Positions 1-12,364 of a stretch of 64,000 bases of DNA are shown piece by piece (within the stretch, counting starts at the first letter, position 1; each line of letters opens with the position of its first letter). Source of the stretch: Chionoecetes opilio (Eukaryota > Arthropoda > Malacostraca > Decapoda > Majidae). The notes under the pieces are model-generated. The model made no database searches, was not told the origin of the DNA, and saw only the letters and a list, made by a program, of their open reading frames with translations. The stretch lies in NCBI GenBank assembly GCA_016584305.1, contig JACEEZ010006346.1, positions 46,260 to 110,259 on the forward strand, read 5' to 3'. Position numbers and translations under genes: made by a program.

Positions 1-707
1 AGGGAAAAATGTAAAAAAAAAAAACTGATTTAATGATTTTAAAAAAACTGAGAAACCTGAAAATAAATGAAGGTAAAAGTATGGTGACTATTTTTGAGAA
101 AAAAGGGAAATTAAGTAACTGAGTTTGCAAGTCCATATAGAATGAGGGCTGATGCTAGAAGCAATATAAAATAATGAAAAATTAGATATGAAAAAGATAA
201 ATGAACATGTTACATAAGTACCTTGGGTCACCTTGTTCTAGTGTGGGAGCATGGAAAAGGAGACAAGAGGAAGGAGGGTTACAAGGTGAGTAAGAAGTCA
301 GATCCATGGGTTTGCATGATGAAAGAGAGGATAGTGAATAAGGAATAAAAAAAGGTGCTCAGGGATAGCACAACAGTTCCACTGACACACACAAACGAGA
401 GTTAGATATGGATTAAATGTCCACAGTCAAGCAAAGGTTTGATGGGAACAGAATTGATGGTGAGAGTAATGGAAATGCATGTGAAATATTTGGGAAAAGT
501 AAGGGAGAAGGAATGAACAGTGAAGTGGTAGCGATGGTGAAGCACAGCATACCGAGATTAATTGGATGAGTGAGTTAAAAAGATAAATTGTGAGAGGATG
601 CAAATGGAGACTCTTCTACCGTGGCCGTCCCCTTGACGGAGCTCCAAGGAACAGGTATCAGTGTAGACCAGACATGACAAGTTTGCAAAAGTATCAGAAG
701 TACGTAC
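1..707. other. Start of the last SLC25A26 intron; nothing recognised
   Basis: AT-rich intronic sequence with short A-runs. I see no exon, terminal inverted repeat or reading frame of note on either strand. Confidence 0.6.
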
Positions 708-846
708 CCTGACAATCCTCGCTGCTTGTAAATAATTCTCAGGACAGTCCTTATATTTCCTTTAGCTGCAGTACTTCCATGATGTGCTAACATAATTCTT
801 GTCTTGGCAACATCTAAAGGCGTGGTCAAAGCAGCAGAAAATCCAC
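708..846 (-). CDS. SLC25A26: SLC25A26 coding exon 5 (carrier repeat 3)
   Basis: 139 bp: two bases complete a Gly codon from exon 4, then come 45 codons and two trailing bases. It encodes GFSAALTTPLDVAKTR, the third carrier signature, followed by the matrix loop ending RGLSG. The acceptor is TTTATTTCAG; the donor is GTACGT, phase 2. Read-through past the donor meets unrelated sequence, so a further exon (LFxG... and helix 6) must lie left of the window. I looked for it in 1-707 and did not find it. Confidence 0.93.
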
Positions 847-1655
847 CTGAAATAAAGTTGCAACCTCTTTATTTAGGCTGAATAAGCAATATAAAGATAT
901 GTATTTTTTGTTTGTTTTTCTATTTTTTTCTACAATAAAAGGAACAAACAGTTTGTAGGTAATGAGGATATGAAAGTAAGTTTTCAAGCATTAATTTAAT
1001 TTTCTTTCTTATCAAGTTGTCATCACTTTGAAAGACAGGTTTTAGTGGTCCACCAAGGTGTACTCTCTAAGTCCCTTCCTTTCCTTTTAAGGTGACTGCC
1101 TATTTTGTATTCTGCTTATTTTAGATTGAATTTGCATGATTTTTTCGCCACACAGTTATGTATACCTATGTAGGCACTGTTCCAGCCAAATTTGAAATCA
1201 TTCAAAAAAGTTCTTGTTGAAAAAAAAATCTATTAAATAAAATTTTTGTTTCATCAGTTACGCAGCATGGCTTATTTACTCTAAAACAAATTGCCACATA
1301 GTACTCCTAAATGATCTAAAAGATTTGTGATAAAAGGTTTGATTTTCCTTTCAGAATAGTAGAATCCATTTTTGGAGGGGTTGTCTAGAATACATATACA
1401 TATAAGAGAAAAATTTCATAATCAAAATGTTACAGAGAAAAATCATATATTTATTCAGCATTGCATTGCTATATGAAGCATTGCAATCACCCAAGTGACT
1501 ATTGATTTGAAAGACTTTTCTGGGAATATACTCCCCAAGGGGGAATTTTCTCTTCCCGCCCTACAATTTCCTCAAATTTTCTACTGATACCATCCTATAG
1601 TCGTTGAAATCCATGCATGGCTCTTCCACTTATCTATACACTATTAATCAGTTAC
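847..1655. other. Intronic sequence without recognised features
   Basis: AT-rich, with T-runs and no convincing coding or repeat structure visible. Confidence 0.5.
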
Positions 1656-1659
1656 CTTC

Positions 1660-1865
1660 TGCTGAGTAACCAGTCATGTAGGCATCCCAGGAAATGAACA
1701 GGTAGATTCCCTTGTCCCCCCTGCAGCTACAACTAACAAACCATAACACCATTCCCAACCTCAGACTTCCTCCCTGTCCTGTCTTTCTTCCTGCCCTCAA
1801 GATGGCAAACCCATTGTACGAATACCTCTAATGACAACTCGGCACGATAAAAACCCTGTAAAATT
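1660..1865 (+). pseudogene. RNase H-domain remnant of a non-LTR retrotransposon
   Basis: Translation in one frame gives VTSHVGIPGNEQVDSLV, the conserved C-terminal RNase H motif (S-H-x-G-I-x-G-N-E-x-x-D) of I/Jockey-type LINEs. The frame is short and has stops on both sides, so this is a dead fragment. It stops close to the hAT insertion at 1897. Part of the same LINE may continue after 3540, but I could not confirm that. Confidence 0.45.
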
Positions 1866-2076
1866 ACGGGAGAATCTCAATCATTGCATTAGAATTCAGT
1901 GCTATTCAACCTAGGTGGACGGTCCACCTCAAGGTGGACGAGACTGAGTGAGGGGTGGACGGCTGTCTTGGGGTGGACAGGTGGGTGGACGAGATCATGC
2001 CCACGTGTCGGTATAGATAAGGGCAAATATACCTATGGTATAAAACTAGGCAAAGGTGGGGATATTTTTACATGTA

Positions 2077-2548
2077 CAGGTTGAAGTTCCCAAACTCGGC
2101 ATCCCAAGACTCGGCAACACCCAAAACTCGGCTATGGTTTCGGATTTTCCAAAACACGGCAGAACACCCAAAACCCGGCGCGTAGTTGCCGGGTCAGCCG
2201 CTAGGTGCCACCACACTAGGCCGCTTGGTTTCTCCCGCCGATTTGTTTGTTGTTATTGTTCAGTGGTGTTGTGACTGTAGAGTTGTGTACACTGTTATTT
2301 TGTGTACTTCTACAGGTCTGTTATTGGTATTATGGCTCCCAAACGTCCAGGAACACCTACTGGTGGAAGTGAAAAGAAAAGGAAGAACAATGTGTTAACT
2401 ATTTCTGAGAAAATTGACCTTGTGATTTTTTTCATGTGATTTTCATGCTTTTTTTCCCCTTAATATATCTACGTTCTAAAAGTCGGAAAATTTCATTACT
2501 CGGCTCGGCGCTGGTCCCGAGGTTGCCGAGTTTGGGAACTTCAACCTG
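2077..2548 (+). mobile_element. Tigger-like element, family M (internally deleted)
   Basis: 472 bp bounded by TA on both sides, with terminal inverted repeats CAGGTTGAAGTTCCCAAACT and its complement at 2548. At about 2332 a short + frame begins MAPKRPGTPTGG and runs into TISEKIDLV, the start of a pogo/Tigger transposase helix-turn-helix. The rest of the transposase is missing. Confidence 0.75.
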
Positions 2549-2961
2549 TATAGGGAAAATAAATGGATTCAAACTGAACGTGAATTTTTTTTAAAGCAAT
2601 GTAGAAAAGAAGTGTTGTTCTGATTTTGAAGTCTTTGATACCTATATGAGAGACAGTGGCTGGGCACATGGTATGCAGGCAGCAGAGCAGACACTGGAGG
2701 TACGAATGTCCCCCTGGATTACCAGACACCTGACTTTGATTTGACACTCTGATGGTGATTTGACACCTCAGACCTCCAACATGTGAAAGCTTCACTCATT
2801 CTCAGATGATGGACTTGATCATTCTGATGCGCTATTCGAGCTTCCAGTGGATTATTCTTAAAAAGCAGCTTTCAAAACATTTGGCATCCTATGCATTGCA
2901 TTGCTGGGTTGTCCTGCTTGATAGTCAGGACTACAAGGAGTAAGCTGAGAAGGCAACAGCC

Positions 2962-3147
2962 ATGTTTGTGCAGATGCCAACATCATGTCTGTGTGAGCAA
3001 AGTTTCTCAAGCTTAGTTTTAATCAAGGCATAGAACAGGAATGCCATTCTGAATTTGGATCCTCTTATGCGCGTTGCACTTGAAAATTGTCTGATGCCTC
3101 GATTGAAGCTGATAGCAGACAAATTGCAACAACAGCCAAGCCACTGA
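2962..3147 (+). pseudogene. hAT transposase C-terminal dimerisation region, decayed
   Basis: 62 codons with one internal stop. The motif CEQSFSSLVLIK followed by LDPLMRVALE matches the C-terminal hAT dimerisation domain of SCAND3/ZBED-type transposases. It is on the + strand inside the hAT at 1897-3532. The catalytic domain is not recognisable. Confidence 0.7.
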
Positions 3148-3540
3148 TTTTTGTTTCTTGAAGGAAAAGGCTTTGTTTTCTGGATTACCAAATATAACGC
3201 ATATTAGGTGCAATTTTACTTTAGTTTCATGAAGAAAAATGCATTTGCTGTGGAATTCCGAAGGTATGTTTAATTTTTCCTTGTATGTATATTTATAGTT
3301 TTAGACTGCATGTGTACTGAATAACTCTTTCATACTGAAGAATATGTAAACTGTAAATTACAAATAAGAGTGAAACTGCTTTTTCCTACCTATATAATTA
3401 TTTTGTAGAATGATATAGTTAGATTTGAAATGTCAGAGCCGTGAGATTTTAAGGAGAAAAAAATTGTGGTGGACAGCTCTTACCCAATCACTACTAGGGG
3501 TGGACGACATCAAAAAAGGTTAAAGAGCACTGCATTAGAT

Positions 3541-4095
3541 GATGGGAAACTAGTCTCTAACCAGACTAAGAATAGGCGACACAAGACACTCTTCCTTGAT
3601 GTCCCAAAACCCTCCCTACATTTGCTCTCACTGTCACGTCCATCTGATTATATATATAATTATCATCCACTCTATCTTCCTGGATGGAATGTACACAGTA
3701 TTCATAAACATGTTACCACTTTCTCCCTCTCCTATCTCATCTCTATTGAGCTAATTGTCTGGCTGACATTATGTGTGAATCAAAGGATTTTTTAATAACT
3801 AATATAAGCACCTTCCTACACAATATAAACTTACTCAATACCCTTTATTATTACATCCTTTTCCCCATGCTTACACTTACTGTCTCTTTTCACCCTACCC
3901 TTTCAACATTCTTCCTAATACGTATCAATTTGTCATACGGTCTATGTTAACTGGCATTAGAAAACTTTAGATTAATTGCTTCATTGATGAAAATGCTTTC
4001 TCATTTGTAAAAAATCTCAACAGTAATATTGCGCATTCAAATATTGCCATGTTATTTTTATTACATACTGGTCTCTTGACATAATCTTTAATAGG
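3541..4095. other. Intronic sequence without recognised features
   Basis: AT-rich; a 109-codon open stretch at 3466-3795 crosses the hAT end and has no recognisable motif, so I treat it as chance. Confidence 0.5.
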
Positions 4096-4278
4096 TGTGA
4101 GAGTTGTGAGAACTGGCAACTGCACCAAGCTCAGTAGAGGCGCGTGGTGGCCAGTGTGCACCCGGCCTCACCACTGTAAGGAAGCCCATTAAACCATTAA
4201 ACATTGGTTCAGCCAGCCAGCCTTTGTCTCAAATCCCCACATGGCGCAGTGATTGGTGCAGCAACCTACGCCTCCAGG

Positions 4279-4860
4279 ATGGCTTCCCCACGGCGCCCAA
4301 GGTTCTCGCCCTCGTCAGGTGGACAGCTGGGTGGAGTAAATCGCCTGCCACAAGCGCAGTCGGTGATACTCGCCCAGCAGGAGGCCATTGCAGCCCTGCA
4401 GCAGGACATGACAGCTGTCAGGATCCCGGGACGGAGAGCTCTCACCACGGCAGGGCTGGACAAGTGCAACCTGGACATGTCTGCTGCAGACTTCCGTGCT
4501 TGGCACTGCTCCATTAGACTGGATTGTCCTGAACGTGGTGAGTGATGCAGACACTGTTTGTTACATCCGCCTGTTGTGTGTCACCGCGCTCCAGAATGCA
4601 TTGGACACCAGGTTGCCCAAGGCTCAGTGGGGCATCCTGTCTTCCACCAAGGTCCTGGACGGCCTCGGCAAGCTAGTGCTGTATGCCACCGACCAGGCAG
4701 TGCGGTGGTCAGAATTATTCAACACTGGACAGGCCGCAGGCGAGTCTGTGAGCGAGTACTTTACAAGGTGCTCCCAGATGGTGCTGGACTGTGCCTTTAA
4801 GTGCCCGGACTGTGATACAGACTTGGAGTGAGTACATGTTGGTGCAGAAGTGTAAGGCAC
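4279..4860 (+). pseudogene. Ty3/gypsy-type gag remnant, first part
   Basis: An ATG at 4279 opens MASPRRPRF..., with a Gln-rich stretch (ILAQQEAIAALQQDM) typical of metazoan LTR-element gag. A frameshift near 4510 moves the frame to VVSDADTVCYIRLLCVTALQNAL..., continuing to ESVSEYFTRCSQ and a CPDC pair, a layout seen in crustacean gypsy-like gag. A second shift restores EYMLVQK, which is then cut. Just before the ATG is a run ending CCCACA followed by TGGCGCAG, possibly an LTR end and primer-binding site (weak). The continuation resumes at about 6846. Confidence 0.65.
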
Positions 4861-4894
4861 ATTGATACCACCGGAACCACTAAGCCAAGTGGTA

Positions 4895-6424
4895 CACTAG
4901 GGTCCCGCATAGGACGTGTTCGCATAGAACGAGTCCCTTATAGAACGAACGACCTAAAATATTATTCCAAAATTTTTGTTAGGAACGAATGTGATCAGAT
5001 AGAACGATTCCGTCATCAAAGTAAGGCAAATTCGAGGAGTTCTCATATAGAGCGCCGAAATATCGTACAGAACGAAGGTTGTGTGTCCCTGGCATGGGGT
5101 GAGGTGGGGCACGGCGGCGGCGTGTTGCCACGGAGGTGGGGTGAGGGTGGCATGAGGTGGGGAACGGAGGTAGCGCCCGCGCAGTTCTCGTCCATTATTA
5201 CCAAAAAAACATTCATGTGAAGGATATATTTTGTGATCCATTCACAATATCGTCAGTTATCGTGATTTATTGATGGGTTTCATTCGACAGTACACTTTAG
5301 TCTTTGTTGTTGTAGTTTTGTTTACAAGTTGTTGTTGTTGTTTTAGGGTTGCGAGGATCCCTTGGGGAACACTATGAGCCCTGGTGATGTCCTATGATGC
5401 TATCACAGGTGTGGTAGTTGACCTGTCTTCCTCAGGAAGGCACAGGTGAGGCAGATGACAGCGTGTTGCCGGGAGGGGTGGGCGCCCGCTGCCGCCAGCA
5501 GGGTTGGCAGGTCAAAGGTGGTGACGTTCAGGGCGAGGAGTTGAGTGTAGCACTACACGGTGGGAGTGGAAGAGCGGACACTGCAGCAGAGTGTTCAATA
5601 GTCTCCGGAACATTCATGTACCAAGGGCAGTGGGGGTCAGGGGACAGATGGAGGCGGTGCAGGTGAGTCGTGAGTGTCGTGTGGCCCAGGCGGAGGCGGG
5701 TGAGGGTGACATCGAGGACGCGGGAGATTTTCCGTATCCACGGCTGGGGGGAAGAGTCACTGCAGTTATAGTGTGGTATTGGCCCATGGGGGATGGGGGG
5801 TGGTGCGGAGGGAATCCATCGCCCAGCGTGTTGTTCCAGGTGGAGCAGCAGACCCGGGAGATGAGGCGTTTGGCCGTGGAGAGCGGCAGAGTGAAGGGGG
5901 TTGTGTATACTTCTGTTAAGGCCAACTTGGCAGCAGAATCAGCTATCTCGTTGCCTGGGATACCAGCGTGGGAGGGAACCCACGGAAAGGCGATCTCCCA
6001 GCCCTCGGTGGTAAGGTGGAGAAGGGCTCTCTGGATGGTGTAGACGAGGGGCGTGGAGGATTGTGGATGGCGGGAGAGGAGTGTTTACAAGTTATCAGCT
6101 GTGAGTGGGCGAGCCCTGACCAGCCGGGGCGTTCTGGCGAGGCACGCAAGCGAGTCAAGCCAAGCTTATGGCACGGAACCCCTCGCCCTCTGTACATAAT
6201 CCCTTTTAAATTTAAGGTAAGCAATAATATGCCTATTTCATCATTTCTATGCATAACTTATCCTTTATATATGTTTTGGTATGCATGGGTGTGAATGAGT
6301 ATAAATGTACGGGTATGGACAGGAGGACTGATCGACCAATATCAATTTTTTCCATAGGTTATGTGTTTTACATAAAGCAACCTCGTTTATCAACCAATTT
6401 CTTGTTCTATGTGGGACCCTAGTG
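4895..6424 (+). mobile_element. Tigger-like element, family I copy 1, carrying a LINE fragment
   Basis: TA-flanked, with ends CACTAGGGTCCCGCATAGGA and the complementary CTATGTGGGACCCTAGTG. It shares its interior with copies at 35779-37613 (opposite orientation) and 57494-58646. No transposase is left. A LINE fragment occupies 5331-6081, leaving roughly 770 bp of its own sequence. It lies in a SINE that itself interrupts the gag relic. Confidence 0.82.
5331..6081 (-). mobile_element. LINE fragment with RNase H and CCHC C-terminus, copy 1
   Basis: 5'-truncated 3' end of a non-LTR retrotransposon, minus strand, ending in a (CAA)n tail (TTG repeats on the + strand). Minus-strand reading shows the end of RNase H and a C-terminal segment, close to the longer copy at 25483-26263. 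A 12-bp target-site duplication TGTTTACAAGTT flanks it (5319-5330 and 6082-6093). The uninterrupted site survives in family I copy 2 near 36105-36130. Confidence 0.85.
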
Positions 6425-6426
6425 TA

Positions 6427-6840
6427 TATACCTCTTGGCCTAGTCGGGTAAGGCGCCAAGTTGGGTGCAAATCTGGTGATTGCGATGGTTTGAATCCTCG
6501 CCGGGGCAAGGAAAAAGGAAATTATTTATTTCCGAATTATGATTACCAGCCTGAGTCCTGTCTGTTGGAAAGACATACTGATGGGATTTAAAAAGGTAAC
6601 TGTAGCCCAGGGCAATGTGAAGCCTCTGTCGGGTCCAGACTTAACCCCCATAGAAGCATCACCTGGCTCCATAATACGGCCACATGCAAGTGTCTGTCAA
6701 ACAGAGAACTGGGACTCCCCTTGACCAAGACTGCCCCTTCAGGAATCCCCCTCAGAATATCTCAACAGCAAGAAAAGAGTAAAAAGAGAAGAGAGAAGAT
6801 AAGAAGAAAGAAGCAAGCAGAAGAAAGAAGACCCCCCCCC
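6427..6840 (+). repeat. tRNA-derived SINE, split by family I copy 1
   Basis: A tRNA-like head, TTGGCCTAGTCGGGTAAGGC (A-box region) followed about 40 bases later by GGTTTGAATCC (B-box), then an unrelated body and a purine-rich 3' part ending in AAGAAAGAAG. The bases at about 4857-4892 look like its displaced left end. Gag reads EYMLVQK before it and QKLVAG after it, so CAGAAG is a likely target duplication. Confidence 0.6.
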
Positions 6841-6845
6841 CCATC

Positions 6846-7610
6846 ACAGAAGCTGGTCGCTGGGCTACGCGAGCCAGCGCTCAGGCATGAGGTGCTTCAG
6901 TGTTGGGCTCAACTTAGCAGTGTCGACAAGTTACGAGCATATTGTGTCTTTTGAGGCAGCACAAGCAGACGCTCACAGCAGCCCGTACACGCGAAAGCCT
7001 GGGGTGGCCAGCGCTGACATCACCGATGACGTCATTGCAGCGGCCCACCACGGAAAGGCCCCTCAACATACTGTGGGGGCCGTCACCAGTCTGGTAAGGC
7101 AGAGTGCCCGGCGAGGGGCGCCACATGCCGTGCCTGATGCAGGCTGGGGCACTTCCAGTGAGTGTGCAGAGGAGGGGGAAGAAAACAGCCAAGGAAGGAC
7201 GCGGTGGCCAGCGCCGTTGTGGCCACCGCCCACGTCATGAGCCAGCTGCGGCTCCAAGTCCTTGTTGCCGGGCCTGAGGGCATGGCACTGCACCCCGCCA
7301 CAGTCATTGCAGACACAGCCGCACAGGTTAGTGTGGCCGGGCCCGCTTTGAAGAAGACTCTGGGCCTCACGCCTGGGCAGTTGAGAGGACGAGTGGGCCT
7401 GTGTGACCTGGCCAACATCCACCTACCCACATTGGGAGCCGCACCTTGCCACATCAGCACCCCTGGCCAGTCTACTGTGCAGGACATATACTTTGTCAAG
7501 TCTGTGCAACAGTTCTACCTGTCCCTTGCCGCTTGCAAGGATCTCTGCCTGATGCACGCGGATCCGCTCCCACCGCCCTCAGTCGCTGCTGTGCAGCGAC
7601 TGAGGGCGGG
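6846..7610 (+). pseudogene. Gypsy-type gag end and aspartic protease remnant
   Basis: Continues the gag at QKLVAGLREPALRHEVLQCW. A degraded CCHC knuckle lies near 7115-7175 (C-R-A-stop-C-R-L-G-H-F). From about 7200 a frame reads LQVLVAGPEG..., then IADTAAQVSVAG, the position of the retroviral-type protease active site, where D-T-G/A is now D-T-A. LGLTPGQLRG and VQDIYFVKSVQQFYLSL follow. The protease starts at 7162 in a 194-codon frame whose last third is non-homologous. No reverse transcriptase or integrase follows, so the element is truncated. Confidence 0.65.
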
Positions 7611-7919
7611 TGGCTCTCTATCACAAAGGGCAATGCTCACTCTACCTAGCAGAAGTTCTTGGAACTTTTGGGTAGCGCTTCGTACATTTCAACAACACAC
7701 ACCTTTCTTAGATCTACTAAATGTGCCATGTATGAAAAGTAAATGATAAAACCATGTGCAACACCTAACAACCTATAAATAACAATGAAGTAGCCACCCA
7801 CAAAAGTTCCCAGAGGTGCCTATGAAGCTAACCACGACCCTTCATTTAAAAAGCTATATAATTTCAGCAGCTGCAAGGCATTCCTAAACGGACATCAACC
7901 CCAACTGATGTCATGGTAA

Positions 7920-8015
7920 GTAGAGGTGGACCGGATGTCGATTTTTCAATATTTGTGAATGCGGATATCTATTTTCAATACTTGAGAATGTGGATGCGGA
8001 TATTTTTGGCCATCA
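7920..8015. repeat. Possible hAT end with degenerate internal repeats
   Basis: TAGAGGTGGACCGGATGTCG resembles some hAT termini and is followed by repeated ATGCGGAT-type words. Related ATCCGCATCCAC words occur at 31530-31650. No matching right end was found. Confidence 0.3.
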
Positions 8016-8097
8016 AGAGTTTAAGCCACAGATAATTGAAATCTTACTACGTAATATTAATTGAAAGAGACTAGAAGATGAAAATATATCATTAATA

Positions 8098-8872
8098 CAG
8101 GGAGGTCCCGAAGATACGAGCAGTTAGGTTCTACCTGGCATACTCGTAAAGCAAAATCTTGTATAACGAAACACATAACTAATGGTAAAATATGGGTTTG
8201 GTTCCAGGACCCCATCAATAAAAAAATAAAATAAAATAAAGACAAGTTTTTCAAGCTAAAATAAACTATAGCAAACACAACAAACACACAGCGTCTATAT
8301 TACCCACACTGTACTACCTGTTCTGTAGAAAAAGCATTCTGAAAGAGAAAATAGCACACAAAATAACATAACTGCACATTAATTAAACATAAAACATGCA
8401 TAACAGGCAAAAAAGACGTTGTAATGTAGGGGACGCCACGTGATACAAGAGAAGGTAGTGTAGCGGTCCCAAGGTTGGGGCTGCACACCTGCTAATTACC
8501 CCTAAAGGTCAGGCCGCGCCATATGCTTAATTACCCTTCAGGTCACGTCTTGCTAGGGGTGACCTGACTGCGGTCCCAAGGTTGGGGCCGCACACCTGCT
8601 AATTACCCCTAAATGTCAGGCCGCGCCCTATGCTTAATTACCCTTCAGGTCACGGCTTGCTAGGGGTGACCTCACTGGGGTCAACCAAATCCCCCTTTGT
8701 CCAGCTCAGGAGTGGTAGGGCGCGCATTTTGAACTTGATAATTTGACTCACCCCAGTTTGAATGTCGTATCATTGGATTTTCGATCTCGTATATTGAAAA
8801 TAGACCCTAATTTACACATCTCGTATCATTGGATTCTCGTATACCGAATGCTCGTATAACGGGACCTCCCTG
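8098..8872 (+). mobile_element. Tigger-like element, family A copy 1 (complete non-autonomous)
   Basis: 775 bp, TA-flanked, ends CAGGGAGGTCCCGAAGATAC and the complement of CAGGGAGGTCCCGTTATACG. The interior has two imperfect direct repeats of about 120 bp (near 8465 and 8573), both containing GGTCCCAAGGTTGGGG. No transposase frame. Other copies: 18414-19184, 41241-48673 (nested), 60717-62212 (nested). Confidence 0.88.
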
Positions 8873-9132
8873 TACATCAAAAAAATATGGGAACCACGAA
8901 TATATTAATCAAATTATGCTACAATTTCAATTATTTATGATACTATTCCACAATCACAGTGACACAACTGATTTCTTGCAAGCGACAGCCCACCACCCGC
9001 GTACGGCCCACCCAAAGACTACTCTATACTGGACTTGCTACTCGTGCCCCGCGCCAAACCGCCCATGACCAGTGGAGGCCAGTTTTGCGATTCCTGCCAT
9101 TTTCGAACATCACCCCCATTTCCCTTCCTGTG

Positions 9133-9605
9133 GTTTATCAGTATAAATGATACACCGTTATCTTCGTAAATGTTTGTTCTATAATATTATCAAATAAAAA
9201 ACAGTAAAATACACTAAAGAAATGCCATTACAAGAGAGTGAAGAAATATGCATGAACTTTATATTCACTTAAACTCTTCGCCATTTAATATTTTGCGAGA
9301 AAACATTTTAGATGAAACATATCAATAGAAGCGGATTTTCATTAGCTTTCCATTTATATATTTCGTTTTCTGATAAATGAATTACCACCATGCATAAATT
9401 AGCGTTAACTAAAAAAATAACATCATCAATCGGATCGACAAGTAAAAAAGTGTTCCATGAATACACTAGACTATGGTTTATCAGTATAAATGATACACTG
9501 TTATCTTCGTGAATGATTGTTCTATAATATCATCAAATAAAAAACTGTAAAATACACTAAAGAAATGCAATTATCCGACTCTGAAGAAATATGCATTCAC
9601 TTGTG
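9133..9605. repeat. Two partial copies of the foldback repeat
   Basis: The segments starting at about 9133 and 9474 each begin GGTTTATCAGTATAAATGAT and run with high similarity into the arm of the foldback element at 38750-39493. Both are direct repeats here and lack the inverted partner. A further partial copy lies at about 53765-53880. Confidence 0.7.
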
Positions 9606-9644
9606 ATGAGTTCCTTGTGCATTGGATTCGTATGGATGCATGGT

Positions 9645-9751
9645 CGTAGCATTGGATTCTCGATCTCGTATATTGAAAATAGACCCTAATTTACACATCT
9701 CGTATCATCGGATTCTCGTATACCGAATGCTCGTATAACGGGACCTCCCTG
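9645..9751 (+). repeat. Family A right-end fragment
   Basis: The last about 107 bp of family A, ending CGGGACCTCCCTG before TA. No left end is seen, so it is a truncated copy. Confidence 0.75.
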
Positions 9752-9844
9752 TACTCGTCAAAAGTATGCGGCGCCTGCTCCCGCCCCCGCACAACAAACA
9801 ATACATAAGAAAATTTATAGAAAATAATGTATTATAATTACCTT

Positions 9845-10897
9845 TTAATACTTGGTTGGGTGGCCTTTTCTCTTCTTCACGGCTTGGAGACGTCGGGGTA
9901 GTGAAAGAGCTAGGTTTCTTAGATATTCAGGTGAGATGTTTGCCCAGGACTCACGGATGGCCTTTTCGAGCTTGGGTATGGAGCTGACGTCTTTCCCCTG
10001 CAGATCCTTCTTGACCATGTGCCAGAGGTTCTCAATTGGGTTAAGGTTCGGGCTGTTACCTGGCCAATCCTTTATGAAGGGTACCATGCAGTCATCAAGC
10101 CACTGAGTGACAGATTTGGCAGTGTGAGCAGGAACACTGTCCTGTTGAAACACACTGACACGTGTGAGCTCGAAAGAATCTGGCAAATGTTCACACAGCA
10201 GCTCCAGGTAAACAGCTTGATTCACTTTAAGGTTTTTAGGAAGCACAACAAGCTTGCCTAAACCTCTGCCAGAGAAACAATCCCACACCATAAGTGAATC
10301 TGGGTGTTTTACGGTGCTCTCCACATACCGTGAGTCGAGGGGGTCACTGCCTGGGCGACGGTATACTCGAGCTCCTCAGTTACATGTCACAGTAAATGTT
10401 GCTTCATCAGACCACAACACTGACAACCAGTCATCATCAGTCCAAGCAAGATATTTCTTGGTGAAGGTGACCCTGCGAGCTCTCTGCGCGCGTGTAAGAA
10501 GTAGCTTCTTCAGTGGCTTGTGGCTAGTATAACCCAACTCGTGCACTCGGCGAGATACGGTACGCACAGACACTGCACCAAACGCTTCAGGGTTGTTTTC
10601 CTTCTATACCCTTGCTGTAACGCGAGGGGTACTCCTCTCCAACGAACGTTTTAGAACGTTCACAGACCTTTGAGAAATCTTCCTGGGATGACCAGGCCGA
10701 AGTTTCTGTGATGGCGTTTCACCGCTGTTTTCCTCTCTGAAACGCGCCAAGTACTTCCTCACTGTTGACTTACCCACACACAACAACTCACTTATTTCTT
10801 TCGTTTGGTGGCCTGCCTCCTTTAAACTAATGATCTGAGCAATGGTTTCTTTGATTAGTTCCTTGGTAGGTGCCATAATCAAAATATAATAACACAA
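9845..10897 (-). pseudogene. Tc1-like transposase, full length, two stops
   Basis: A single reading frame of about 350 codons, broken only by an amber stop near 10606 and a TGA near 10375. The N-terminus (MAPTKELIKETIAQIISLKE...) is a paired-type helix-turn-helix with GHPRKIS, followed by a second HTH (VRTVSRRVHELG). The catalytic triad is visible: the first Asp in WSDEATF, the second in FQQDSVPAHTA, and Glu in NPIENLW. I count 35 residues between the second Asp and Glu, so DD35E rather than the DD34E usual for Tc1. Terminal inverted repeats are not evident. It lies head-to-head with a second partial copy. Confidence 0.85.
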
Positions 10898-10929
10898 TCA
10901 CCACTGATAAGTGCAAAACACAAGGCAGG

Positions 10930-12179
<1,250 letters not shown>

Positions 12180-12364
12180 TCGGAACAATAGGGGCACTAC
12201 CCCTTTTCGACATATCAAAAATCCCCCCCCCCACCATACAATAAATGCACAAAAAATACAATTAATAAACTTGAATAAAAATAAAATTAATAAAACACAA
12301 AAAATCAACACACTTGTTTTAATGCAGCAGTTGTCGGCAGAGGGATCGACTTTGTATATATGTA

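Larger units (their letters stand above)
1897..3532 (+). mobile_element. hAT transposon, non-functional, with a Tigger insertion
   Basis: The left end CAGTGCTATTCAACC and the right end (reverse complement CAGTGCTCTTTAACC) are hAT-type terminal inverted repeats. The flanks carry an 8-bp repeat, CATTAGAA at 1887-1894 and CATTAGAT at 3533-3540 (7 of 8), with two extra bases at the left edge. The right half holds a decayed hAT C-terminal domain. A Tigger element (2077-2548) sits inside. Confidence 0.7.

Noticed and set aside
1..707. Last SLC25A26 exon (helix 6)
   Set aside because: I looked on the minus strand for the conserved LFxGxxPR and GGFIF-type residues and found none; it must lie outside the window.
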